Shown here piece by piece: positions 42,164-49,902 of a DNA stretch of 64,000 bases. The number at the start of each line of letters is the position of its first letter. Positions within the stretch are counted from its first letter, which is position 1. The notes under the pieces are model-generated. The model saw only the letters and a program-made list of their open reading frames with translations. It ran no database searches and was not told the DNA's origin. The position numbers and the translations under genes are program-made. The DNA is from Pleomorphomonas sp. PLEO (GTDB taxonomy: Bacteria; Pseudomonadota; Alphaproteobacteria; Rhizobiales; Pleomorphomonadaceae): assembly GCF_041320595.1 (NCBI RefSeq), contig NZ_CP166625.1, forward strand, positions 3,222,001 to 3,286,000, given 5' to 3'.

Positions 42164-43350
42164 CATCGGACATGTCACTGTCGGATATTGCAAGCGCTAT
42201 CAACAATCAGAGCTCCACCAGCGGCGTCAAAGCGACTGTGCTGAAAGTGTCGGATTCCTCATCCGAGCTTATTCTAACGACGGCGGATACCGGCCAGACC
42301 ATCTCTGTGAGCGATACCGACGGTATTCTCAAAAACATGGGTGTTATTGACGATAAGGGCGCTTTTGCCGATGAGTTGCAAGCCTCCCAGCAGGCGAAGT
42401 TTACCATCGATGATGTTAGCATTACGCGGTCATCCAATGAAATCGATGATGTAATCGACGGTATGACCTTCTATCTCACCGGTACGACTGGTCAGGGCGA
42501 GTCTGTTACGGTCGAGGTAGACCAGAATCTGTCTGATATCAAAAGCGCGGTAAGTTCCTTCGTCGATGCTTACAACGCCTATCGAAAATGGGCTTTAACC
42601 CAGCAAGAAACCTCATCAAGCGGTGGCGCTTCCAGCGACTCGGCTTTGTTCGGCGATAGCACCATTCGGGCTATCAACCAACAGGTTGCTTCGGCGCTGA
42701 CTTTCTCGCTCAATGATGTATCCATGTCGTCGATCGGGCTCAGTCTCGACGAAAATAATGAACTTGTGTTGGACGAGGATACGCTTAACAACGTCTTGAA
42801 CAGCGATCCGAGTACCATCCAAAAACTATTTTCATATACTTACGAAAGCTCGTCGAGTGATCTTGGTATCCTCTATCGTGGATCGAACGCTCCGTCGAGC
42901 TTCAAACTCGACGTTACCGTGGATTCCAGTGGCAATCTTACCGGGGCCACCGTCGATGGCCAAAGTGGGCTGTTTACGGTCACGAGTACCGGCCATGGCC
43001 TCAAGGGCGTCGCGGGAACTGCCTACGAAGGCTACACCTTCGTTTATAACGGCAGTACCAGCCAGTCTATCACTGTCACACAGGCGTCAGGCATAGCTGA
43101 GCAATTGTATAATATCACTGATGCGGCCATCAATGACAGTGATGGTTCGATCACAACGGTTGTCACGAGCCTTCAAGACAAAGATGATGATTACCAAGAT
43201 CAGATTGATACGATTACAGATCGAGCGGATACCTATAAGCAAAATCTGAAGACACGCTACGCCAAAATTCAGGCCAAGATTAGCACGGCTCAGTCGACGC
43301 TCGACTATCTCTCGGCTTTGCTCGATTCCCAGAACAGCAGCAGTTCCTAA
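42160..43350 (+). CDS. fliD: flagellar cap protein FliD, C-terminal part after the frameshift
   Basis: This frame of 396 codons holds the rest of FliD: TSDMSLSDIASAINN, LTTADTGQTISVSDTDG, the middle D2/D3-type region, and the coiled C-terminus (DDDYQDQIDTITDRADTYKQNLKTRYAKIQAKISTAQSTLDYLSALL). The nominal GTG at 42160 overlaps the upstream TGA but has no ribosome site, so independent initiation is unlikely. The joined protein would be about 570 residues, within the family range. Several lines of this gene are nearly half A+T, unlike the flanking genes. FliS follows 22 bases later. Confidence 0.85.
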   Translation: MTSDMSLSDIASAINNQSSTSGVKATVLKVSDSSSELILTTADTGQTISVSDTDGILKNMGVIDDKGAFADELQASQQAKFTIDDVSITRSSNEIDDVIDGMTFYLTGTTGQGESVTVEVDQNLSDIKSAVSSFVDAYNAYRKWALTQQETSSSGGASSDSALFGDSTIRAINQQVASALTFSLNDVSMSSIGLSLDENNELVLDEDTLNNVLNSDPSTIQKLFSYTYESSSSDLGILYRGSNAPSSFKLDVTVDSSGNLTGATVDGQSGLFTVTSTGHGLKGVAGTAYEGYTFVYNGSTSQSITVTQASGIAEQLYNITDAAINDSDGSITTVVTSLQDKDDDYQDQIDTITDRADTYKQNLKTRYAKIQAKISTAQSTLDYLSALLDSQNSSSS

Positions 43351-43372
43351 GAAATAGAGGAGGGATCCGCTT

Positions 43373-43972
43373 ATGAATTCCCACTTGGGCTACGCGGCTG
43401 CCGCCTATCGCCAGGCGGCCGCGTCCGTGCATCCGACCGTCGCCGTCGTCAAGTTGTACGACGCCACGTTGTTGGCCATCCTGCAGGCGATCCGGGCCCG
43501 CGAACAGAAGCAAATCGAGGAGTGCTTCAACAAGGTGATGCGAGCGGCCACCATCCTACGTGGGCTCGATCAGGCGCTTGATTACGATAAGGGTGGGGCA
43601 GTGGCAGAGCAACTGCACCGCGTCTATCGAAGTTACACCATCTCGCTTCATGTGAGCTTCGGTAAGCCGGACGTGGTGAAACGCTATCGCAAGCTTTACG
43701 ATAGCCTGATTGGCCTTCGGAACGCTTGGGCAAAAATTGCCGGAATGGACGATCACCAGGAATCATCTGAGGAGCCCCACGACGGGCCGGCGGTCCGCGT
43801 GCCGCCGCCGGTTGCCCCTCTGGTGACATCCCCCGCCGTCGGCTTTGATAGCACCATGTTTCTGGGCCTTATGTCGGAGCAATCGGTAACCAAAGCGCCG
43901 GCGCCGACGCGGGGTACGACGCCTGTCCGCAGAGTCCGGGGCCCGATGCGTCAACAACCAGCTACCAGCTGA
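43373..43972 (+). CDS. fliS: flagellin export chaperone FliS with long C-terminal tail
   Basis: FliS binds unassembled flagellin in the cytoplasm and prevents early polymerisation. The first 125 residues match: YAAAAYRQAAASVHPTVAVVKLYDATLLAILQAIRARE, EECFNKVMRAATILRGLDQALDYDKGGAVAEQLHRVYRSYTISL, and a final helix KRYRKLYDSLIGLRNAWAKI. A further 70 residues rich in Pro and Ala, without recognised motif, follow; normal FliS is about 130 long. GGAGGG lies nine bases before the ATG. FliD and FliS are uncommon among Hyphomicrobiales, which often use FlaF/FlbT instead. Confidence 0.88.
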   Translation: MNSHLGYAAAAYRQAAASVHPTVAVVKLYDATLLAILQAIRAREQKQIEECFNKVMRAATILRGLDQALDYDKGGAVAEQLHRVYRSYTISLHVSFGKPDVVKRYRKLYDSLIGLRNAWAKIAGMDDHQESSEEPHDGPAVRVPPPVAPLVTSPAVGFDSTMFLGLMSEQSVTKAPAPTRGTTPVRRVRGPMRQQPATS

Positions 43973-44142
43973 AGCCCTTCTCCTTTCTGTTCTGCCGTCC
44001 TCGCCCCGCGGGCTTGCCGCCTTCGGGGCGTTTTGTCGTCTCAACCTGTGCACGCCATATTGTTATCTTTTTTATCTGTTGCTTGTATTTGCAGGCTGAC
44101 GGATACTTTGAGTTACAAAATTGGTAGAGCGGATTGCCCAGA

Positions 44143-44385
44143 ATGGACGAAGCGCAGTTTCAGGATCTCGTCGATCGCCAAGGCGAGGACTTGGCGCGTT
44201 GGCCGGAAGCGCTTCGTACAGAGGCGGAGCGGCTACTCTGCGTCTCGGAACCGGCCCGGCGTATTCTTGACCATGCGATGACGCTGAGGGTTGCTTTTGC
44301 CTCGGCTCGCCCGATACGCGCCCCTCGCGATTTGGCTGCACGCATCTTGGCGCTCACGACCGATAAGGACAGCGCCTCCTCGTAA
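44143..44385 (+). CDS. small hypothetical protein of the RWPE type
   Basis: This 80-residue protein reads FQDLVDRQGEDLARWPEALR, then AERLLCVSEPARRILDHAMTLRVAFASA and a short C-terminal helix RAPRDLAARILAL. From memory, small alphaproteobacterial proteins with a GxDxARWP motif often stand beside ECF sigma genes, where their role is unproven. It is separated from the sigma gene at 39936 by the fla-fliD-fliS block. A strong terminator begins 31 bases after it, ending this transcription unit. ATG 44143 is chosen over an in-frame TTG at 44134. The function is unknown. Confidence 0.55.
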   Translation: MDEAQFQDLVDRQGEDLARWPEALRTEAERLLCVSEPARRILDHAMTLRVAFASARPIRAPRDLAARILALTTDKDSASS

Positions 44386-44415
44386 CCAATTTTGATCCTC
44401 GCAGTTGCAAAATGC

Positions 44416-44440
44416 AAAAGCCGCCGTTTCGGCGGCTTTT
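44416..44440 (+). terminator. intrinsic terminator ending the fla-fliD-fliS block
   Basis: AAAAGCCGCC (44416-44425) and GGCGGCTTTT (44431-44440) form a 10-bp stem with loop GTTTC. The GC core followed by TTTT is a typical intrinsic terminator, and the matching A-run could make it work on both strands. Confidence 0.85.
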
Positions 44441-44712
44441 CTCGTTGATGGGCGTTTCGACGGGGCAGGGTTCAGATGGGCGGCGCTCGCCCCGTTCCTT
44501 CGTCGTGATGAAGCTCTCCATCTCGAGCGCTGGTCCCTTTGTATTTCTAGATATTAACGAGCGTTAACAAATAGAAACCGGCGTTTTCGTTAAGTTTTTG
44601 CGCCTGATTTTCCTCGCTCACCCGTTTCAATATCGAAGCCAAAAAAGACGGCAGTCAAAATTCATTCAGTCTAGCTCTTGGAGACAAGGGCTGGGGGCGC
44701 GTGAGGTTTATC
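44441..44712. promoter_or_regulatory. promoter region of flgD with a TTAACG palindrome
   Basis: No gene is seen here; together with the terminator the gap is 327 bases. TTAACG (44554-44559) and CGTTAA (44562-44567) form an inverted repeat around AG. The AT-rich stretch to 44600 likely holds the promoter for the flgD-flgL operon. GTGAGG at 44701-44706 is the flgD ribosome site. Confidence 0.4.
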
Positions 44713-45003
44713 ATGAGCACAACGTCCTCCGTGGGGTCTTCGACGAGTACCGGGTCGACCAGTACATCGTCTTCTTCCTCCTCTTCATCTTCTTCGTCGA
44801 TCGACACATCGCAGTTCCTTACGCTGCTTGTTCAGGAAATCCAGAATCAAAACCCGCTGGATCCGACTGACACCACCGATTTCATGAATCAGATGATGTC
44901 CTACGCGAGCTACTCGCAGCTTAGCGACATGAACTCGACGCTGCTGTCGCTTCAGGAGTCGGTCGATACGATCACCTCCTCCCTTTCCACTACGTCTGCC
45001 TGA
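44713..45003 (+). CDS. flgD: flagellar hook cap protein FlgD, short form
   Basis: FlgD caps the growing hook and guides FlgE assembly. This 96-residue version has a Ser/Thr-only N-terminal tract (residues 2-30) followed by the conserved FlgD core: SQFLTLLVQEIQNQNPLDPTDTTDFMNQMMSYASYSQLSDMNSTLLSL. The FLN4-like and Tudor-like C-terminal domains of enteric FlgD (about 230 residues) are absent. The core itself is intact, so a minimal cap is possible, as in some other alphaproteobacteria. The ATG at 44713 is chosen for GTGAGG six bases upstream. It heads the operon flgD-flgE-46291-flgN-flgK-flgL. Confidence 0.83.
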   Translation: MSTTSSVGSSTSTGSTSTSSSSSSSSSSSIDTSQFLTLLVQEIQNQNPLDPTDTTDFMNQMMSYASYSQLSDMNSTLLSLQESVDTITSSLSTTSA

Positions 45004-45014
45004 GGGGTGCCGCC

Positions 45015-46289
45015 ATGTCTCTGACGGGTGCGATGAATTCAGCCGTATCGGCCATGCAGGCCCAATCGTCGGCTCTATCGATCATCTCCAACAATCTCGC
45101 CAACGTCTCGACCACAGGTTACAAGGCGAGCACGACGAGCTTCTCGTCGCTGCTGACCTCCAGCTCGACGACGAGCTCAAGTGGTGGCGTGAAGGCGAGC
45201 AAGTCGCAGAACATTCTAGATGCCGGAACACTCGTCTCATCATCGGTCAGTACCAACATGGGTATTGAGGGGGATGGCTTTTTTGCCGTGCAGAGCGACA
45301 ATAGTAGCCAAGTATACTACACTAGAAATGGCTCTTTTACTGTAGAAGACAGTACTGGGTATCTTACAAATAATGGTTACTCGTTGCTGGGTTGGCCAAC
45401 AGATTCCAGCGGCAATGTTGTCGGAGGTACCACCGACGCCAATCTGGAAAAAATTGATACCGATAAGTTGTCAGGCTATGCTGTGGCGACCTCAAGTGTG
45501 GATCTTAAGGGTATTCTGCCGGCAGATGCGTCGACGTCTACGCAATATACTAGCACAATCTCGCTTTATGATAGTCTCGGCACCGAGTACAGTGTGGACG
45601 TAACCTGGCAAAAGAGCTCAACTCCAGCGAATACCTGGACGATGTCGGCTGGCTCTTTGAAGGATAGCGATGGCAAAGCTGTTACGCCGGCTCCGACAGT
45701 ATCGTGCTCGGCGACCATCACATTCAACTCGGACGGTACGCTAGCATCGACCTCGCCGGCCTCGGCGACCACGCTTACTGTTACCGGCCTTACCGACGGT
45801 GCTAAAGATATAAGTGCCACTCTCAATTATGGAACGATTGGTAGTTCCGACGGTTTGAGGCAGGGTACGACTTCGACGGGTAGCGATAGTACCGCGGTTG
45901 ACGTCAAATGCACTAGCGACGGTTGCGCATATGGAACGCTCACGGGCGTTTCGATCGACGAGGATGGTACAGTCTACGGAGATTATAGTAACAACGAGTC
46001 GATCGCCATTTATAAAATACCTCTGGCTACGTTCTCCAATGCTAACGGCCTGACCGAAATGAACAGTTCGGTCTATTCGACGTCCGGCACGACATCCGGC
46101 GCCACCTATCACTACGCCAATTCTGACGGCGTCGGTAAGATTCACGCTTCCGAGCTTGAGGAGTCGACGTCCGATACTAACACAGAATTCTCGAGCATGA
46201 TCGCCGCTCAGCAGGCGTACTCGTCGGCCTCGCAGATCATCTCCACCGCTAAGGACATGTTCGATACTCTTCTGCAAGCGGTGCGCTGA
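45015..46289 (+). CDS. flgE: flagellar hook protein FlgE
   Basis: This 424-residue hook subunit has the conserved N-terminal rod/hook domain (MSLTGAMNSAVSAMQAQSSALSIISNNLANVSTTGYKAS), the FlgE-type loop DAGTLVSSSVSTNMGIEGDGFFAVQ with RNGSFTVEDSTGYLTNNGY, and the C-terminal FLEN-type end (EFSSMIAAQQAYSSASQIISTAKDMFDTLLQAV). The variable middle (about 140-340) includes two Cys regions and is low in GC; for example only 23 of 60 bases at 45301-45360 are G or C. GAGGGGTG precedes the ATG, 11 bases after the flgD stop. Length fits the family. Confidence 0.94.
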   Translation: MSLTGAMNSAVSAMQAQSSALSIISNNLANVSTTGYKASTTSFSSLLTSSSTTSSSGGVKASKSQNILDAGTLVSSSVSTNMGIEGDGFFAVQSDNSSQVYYTRNGSFTVEDSTGYLTNNGYSLLGWPTDSSGNVVGGTTDANLEKIDTDKLSGYAVATSSVDLKGILPADASTSTQYTSTISLYDSLGTEYSVDVTWQKSSTPANTWTMSAGSLKDSDGKAVTPAPTVSCSATITFNSDGTLASTSPASATTLTVTGLTDGAKDISATLNYGTIGSSDGLRQGTTSTGSDSTAVDVKCTSDGCAYGTLTGVSIDEDGTVYGDYSNNESIAIYKIPLATFSNANGLTEMNSSVYSTSGTTSGATYHYANSDGVGKIHASELEESTSDTNTEFSSMIAAQQAYSSASQIISTAKDMFDTLLQAVR

Positions 46290-46290
46290 G

Positions 46291-46623
46291 ATGAAGAAGA
46301 AAACGGACAGGGACGAGATCGAGGACGCTATCGAACTCCTGACCAGACGGCTCGAACGCATCCGTCGCGACATAGACCGGCGAGAAGAGGGGGACGATCC
46401 CCGTATTATCGGTCTGATGAAGGGCGAAGTATCCGAAGTAATAGCGGATCTCGAGCGGTATCGCGCCGAGACGGCGGCAGCAATTGCCAGCGCCAATACC
46501 GGCTACGCGGTGAGCAGAGCCTATCTCACGGTCGGTAAGTTGGGCGCATCGGCTGAATCCGCCGAAATCCTCTCTTTTGATAAGAATAGGAATGAAAATC
46601 ATGCGCGCCGAAACAACCATTGA
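46291..46623 (+). CDS. small coiled-coil protein in the hook operon
   Basis: This 110-residue, highly charged protein is mostly predicted helix: DEIEDAIELLTRRLERIRRDIDRREE, GLMKGEVSEVIADLERYRAETAAAIASA. I do not recognise the family. It begins one base after the flgE stop and overlaps the FlgN-like gene by 23 bases, so it is translationally coupled within the operon. Such a position and composition suit a chaperone or assembly partner for hook-associated proteins, but this is inference. The last 15 residues overlap the next gene and may be unimportant. Confidence 0.6.
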   Translation: MKKKTDRDEIEDAIELLTRRLERIRRDIDRREEGDDPRIIGLMKGEVSEVIADLERYRAETAAAIASANTGYAVSRAYLTVGKLGASAESAEILSFDKNRNENHARRNNH

Positions 46624-47056
46624 GCGCCGGCCATCAGATAATCCGAAGATCGTCGAACTCGACGCGCTCATCGAAGAATTGATCGCCGTCATCGACGATG
46701 AGAATGCCCTGCTGGCTAGCGGTATGCCCGCTTCGCTCGCCGCAACGACCGGCCGAAAGAGTAATCTAGCCTCCAGTATTGAAGCCTCGCTCAAGGCGAT
46801 CGGGGCGGCGGGGCCGGTTACCGACGCCGAACGTTCCTATCTCGACCAGCGGGTCGGGTTTGTCCAGCGCTTGGCCCAGGAGAACCTGTCGCGGCTCGCT
46901 GGCGCCATTGGGGCATCACGGCGGCGCATCGCGGCGGTGGTTGCCGCCGTTCGCGAAGACGGGGCGTCGACCGCGCCGGTTTATGGGCGGACAGGGTCTC
47001 GCATGTCGGGTGGTTCCACAGCCCACACATCCCTTCTCCCCGACCGCCTCGCTTGA
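46601..47056 (+). CDS. FlgN-like export chaperone
   Basis: This 151-residue helical protein has the FlgN pattern: IVELDALIEELIAVIDDENALLASGMPASLAATTGRKSNLASSIEASLKAI followed by a second long helix around DAERSYLDQRVGFVQRLAQENLSRLAGAI. FlgN keeps FlgK and FlgL unfolded before export, and both genes follow directly. I chose ATG 46601 because AGGAA lies eight bases upstream; another ATG at 46592 is too close to it. It overlaps the preceding gene by 23 bases. Similarity is at pattern level, so the family call is moderate. Confidence 0.68.
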   Translation: MRAETTIERRPSDNPKIVELDALIEELIAVIDDENALLASGMPASLAATTGRKSNLASSIEASLKAIGAAGPVTDAERSYLDQRVGFVQRLAQENLSRLAGAIGASRRRIAAVVAAVREDGASTAPVYGRTGSRMSGGSTAHTSLLPDRLA

Positions 47057-47091
47057 GGCTCATTCGGTAGCGCTTCACGAGGAGGCGGCTC

Positions 47092-48798
47092 ATGTCTATA
47101 TCAGTCGCCAGTTCTATCGCGTTGTCGGCGTTGAGGTCGGCGCAAGTTGGCATCAACGTCACCTCGTCCAATATCGCGAACGCGGACGTCGACGGGTATA
47201 CCGTCAAAACGGCCAATCAGGTGTCGACGGTGTCTGGCTCGAAGGGAGCAGGCACGGCGATTTCATCGATTACCGGCGGTGTGGATAAGTATGTGTTCGC
47301 GTCATTGGTTTCGGCCAACGCGGACCTTGGGTCTGCTTCGATTACGGCGTCCTACACCGATCAGCTCCAGTCGCTCATGGGATCGACCACTGGCAGTGAT
47401 GACGGCGGTACGTCGATTACCACACAGATGGCGTCGCTCGAGACGGCGGTAACCGAGCTGGCTTCTTCGCCAGACGATAACTCGACGCAGAGCAGCCTGA
47501 TTTCCGCCGCCGACACGCTCGCCAGCCAGCTCAGGGACATTTCGTCATCGATATCGACGCTCGCAAGCAACGCTGATCAACAGATTTCCGACGACGTCGA
47601 TACCGTCAATGCAAATCTTCAGAAGATTGCCGATTACAACACCCAGATAACCGCGGGCAAACAAAAAGGGGAGTCGACCGCCGATCTTGAGGATAAGCGC
47701 AACTCCGCGGTCGAGGCGATTTCCAGCCTGCTGGATATTTCCACGAGTACAACGTCGTCCGGCGTTCTCTACGTCACAACCACTGGCGGCACGACGCTTG
47801 TCTCCAGCCACGCTCATGAGCTTTCAGTCGACGCCAACGGGTCGATTTTGGTTGATGGCAACAAAGATATTACAAGTTCGATCACCAACGGTGAGATCGG
47901 CGGGCTGCTGACATTACGTGACGAGACGTTGCCGGACGCGCAGTCGGAACTGGACACGCTGGCAAGCAAGCTGATCTCGACTGTCAATGCGGCTGTTGCC
48001 GATGGATCGTCGGTGCCGGCACCCGACAGCCTCACTGGAACGACGGATGTTTCTGGTGTCTCCAGTTTCTCCTCGTCTGGGACTGTTCGGGTCGCCCTCG
48101 TGGACTCGGATGGCAAGCTGACCTCGTATAAGGACCTCGACCTCTCCAGCTATAGTTCGGTTGATGATCTCGTATCCGCGCTTGATGCGGTTGATGGCAT
48201 CAGTGCTTCGGTCGATTCGAATGGCAAGCTCACCATCAGTTCCGACACAGATGGTTCCGGCGTGTCGATCGGCGCCAAGGACAGCTCGATCAATGGTCAG
48301 AGCTTCTCGAGTTTCTTTGGACTGAATTCCGTTTTTACCGGCAGTTCCGCGTCCAATATCCAGGTTTCCTCAGGTCTCCTCAAGGACAGCGGAACACTCG
48401 CCGTCGGGACGCTGTCAACCGACGTGACGACGACTGGAAAGACCGTTTTGACCAGCGGATCCACAACGGTAGCCGATGCGCTAAATTCGGCATTGACGAC
48501 CTCTTACAGCTATAGCGCGGTCGGCAGTATCGGTTCGATGAGCGGGACACTCACCGATTATGCCTCTCGCGTGGTGTCCGCTTTCGCGAGCCGCGCGTCG
48601 ACGGCCGAGGATTCTGAGACGACTGCCAATACGTTGCAGTCTTCGCTATCAAGCACCATTGCCTCGCAATCGGGCGTCAACGTCGATGAGGAGACATCCA
48701 AACTCGAGGATTATCAGACGCTCTATTCGGCGGCGGCCCAGGTGATCCAAGCCGCCAAGGACATGTTCGATACGCTGCTTGCAGCGGTGAAATCGTAG
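47092..48798 (+). CDS. flgK: flagellar hook-associated protein 1, FlgK
   Basis: FlgK forms the first junction ring between hook and filament. The 568-residue protein has the N-terminal flagellar rod/hook domain (ALSALRSAQVGINVTSSNIANADVDGYTVK), the FlgK-specific middle (DNSTQSSLISAADTLASQLRDISSSI, TADLEDKRNSAVEAISSLLDI), and the C-terminal helix (YQTLYSAAAQVIQAAKDMFDTLLAAVK), which resembles that of FlgE. Ser, Thr and Asp dominate the middle. GAGGAGG sits five bases before the ATG. It follows the FlgN-like chaperone gene by 35 bases. Confidence 0.92.
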   Translation: MSISVASSIALSALRSAQVGINVTSSNIANADVDGYTVKTANQVSTVSGSKGAGTAISSITGGVDKYVFASLVSANADLGSASITASYTDQLQSLMGSTTGSDDGGTSITTQMASLETAVTELASSPDDNSTQSSLISAADTLASQLRDISSSISTLASNADQQISDDVDTVNANLQKIADYNTQITAGKQKGESTADLEDKRNSAVEAISSLLDISTSTTSSGVLYVTTTGGTTLVSSHAHELSVDANGSILVDGNKDITSSITNGEIGGLLTLRDETLPDAQSELDTLASKLISTVNAAVADGSSVPAPDSLTGTTDVSGVSSFSSSGTVRVALVDSDGKLTSYKDLDLSSYSSVDDLVSALDAVDGISASVDSNGKLTISSDTDGSGVSIGAKDSSINGQSFSSFFGLNSVFTGSSASNIQVSSGLLKDSGTLAVGTLSTDVTTTGKTVLTSGSTTVADALNSALTTSYSYSAVGSIGSMSGTLTDYASRVVSAFASRASTAEDSETTANTLQSSLSSTIASQSGVNVDEETSKLEDYQTLYSAAAQVIQAAKDMFDTLLAAVKS

Positions 48799-48831
48799 CC
48801 GCGCCAATCGTAAAGAGTCGGAGGATCAGGC

Positions 48832-49722
48832 ATGGCCATGCGTGTCGCCACTTTTGCATCGTCACAAAGCCTGCTCCAGGCGGCAATGAGGATTCAAGTC
48901 AAGGAAGCGGAAGCCACGACGCAGCAGGCGTCCGGCCAAGTTTCGGATGATTACGGTGGGCTTGGCTCTAAAGCCGGAAGTGTTGTGTCGTTGCAGGCGT
49001 CGGTGACGCGCTCCAAAGCTTATAAAGAGGCAGCCAACACAGCCAGCAACCGTGTCGAGACGATGTACAATTCCGTCGGATCGATCCTCGACGACCTCAG
49101 CAGTTTGAAGGCGACACTTGCCTCGTCCACGGCCAGCTCCGACACATTGCAGACGTCTGCGAAGTCTGCGCTCGAAAGCGTCGTCTCGTTGATGAACACA
49201 AAGCTGGATGGTCGCTATCTCTTTTCCGGCAGCGCTGTCGACACCGAACCCGTGGACATCGACAGCATCGAGGGGTCGACCGCAACTTCGCAAGACGAGC
49301 TGGACTACTATCAAGGCGACGATCAAACGGCGTCGGTGCGGGTTTCATCGAGTCGCGTCATCTCCTATGGTGTGACGGCGAACGACGATAGCTTCAAACA
49401 GGCGCTGTGGGCCATATCCACCATCGCCAACGGTTCGACGGACAGTGACTCGGTGACGAAAGCTATCGACCTGCTGGCCAAATCCATTGATGGTTTGTCG
49501 ACGGTTCAGACCAAGTTGTCGCTCGATTCGTCGGACTTGAAGGACGCCGTCAGTTCGCAAGAGGATTACCAGACCGATGCGGCGGACGTGATCTCCAATC
49601 TCAGCGAGGTGGACATCACCACGGTGGCAGCCAATATGTCCAACTACGAGGCACAGTTGGAGGCTGCATACGCAGCCATTGGCAAGATTTCCAAACTGTC
49701 GTTATCGAGCTATTTGTCCTGA
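48832..49722 (+). CDS. flgL: flagellar hook-associated protein 3, FlgL
   Basis: FlgL joins FlgK to the first flagellin subunits. The 296-residue protein has flagellin-like ends: MRVATFASSQSLLQAAMRIQVKEAEATTQQASGQVSDDYGGLG at the N-terminus, the FlgL-type loop SLMNTKLDGRYLFSGSAVDTEPVD, and the C-terminal coil VDITTVAANMSNYEAQLEAAYAAIGKISKLSLSSYL. CGGAGGAT lies just before the ATG; a second Met three codons on is also possible. It is the last gene of the operon; I see no convincing terminator in the next 60 bases. Confidence 0.92.
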   Translation: MAMRVATFASSQSLLQAAMRIQVKEAEATTQQASGQVSDDYGGLGSKAGSVVSLQASVTRSKAYKEAANTASNRVETMYNSVGSILDDLSSLKATLASSTASSDTLQTSAKSALESVVSLMNTKLDGRYLFSGSAVDTEPVDIDSIEGSTATSQDELDYYQGDDQTASVRVSSSRVISYGVTANDDSFKQALWAISTIANGSTDSDSVTKAIDLLAKSIDGLSTVQTKLSLDSSDLKDAVSSQEDYQTDAADVISNLSEVDITTVAANMSNYEAQLEAAYAAIGKISKLSLSSYLS

Positions 49723-49902
49723 TCGCTTTACCGGTCGTTCATGCCCTTATGTCGCAACCGGAGATTTTTTGTCATAGTTTTTTGAGCTGCCTTGTCTTTG
49801 CCTCAAAATCGTTTCATGCAGAGGGTGGCAATTGCGCCATCCTATGCTGGCCAAGCTGATCGGCCAGCTCTTTGCAGGCAGAGCAAGGTGACCTCCCAGA
49901 CC

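Noticed and set aside
45000-46300. Poly-Ser and repeat-like codons in flagellar genes as tandem DNA repeats or CRISPR
   Set aside because: The codons vary and there are no regular spacers; this is low-complexity coding sequence.
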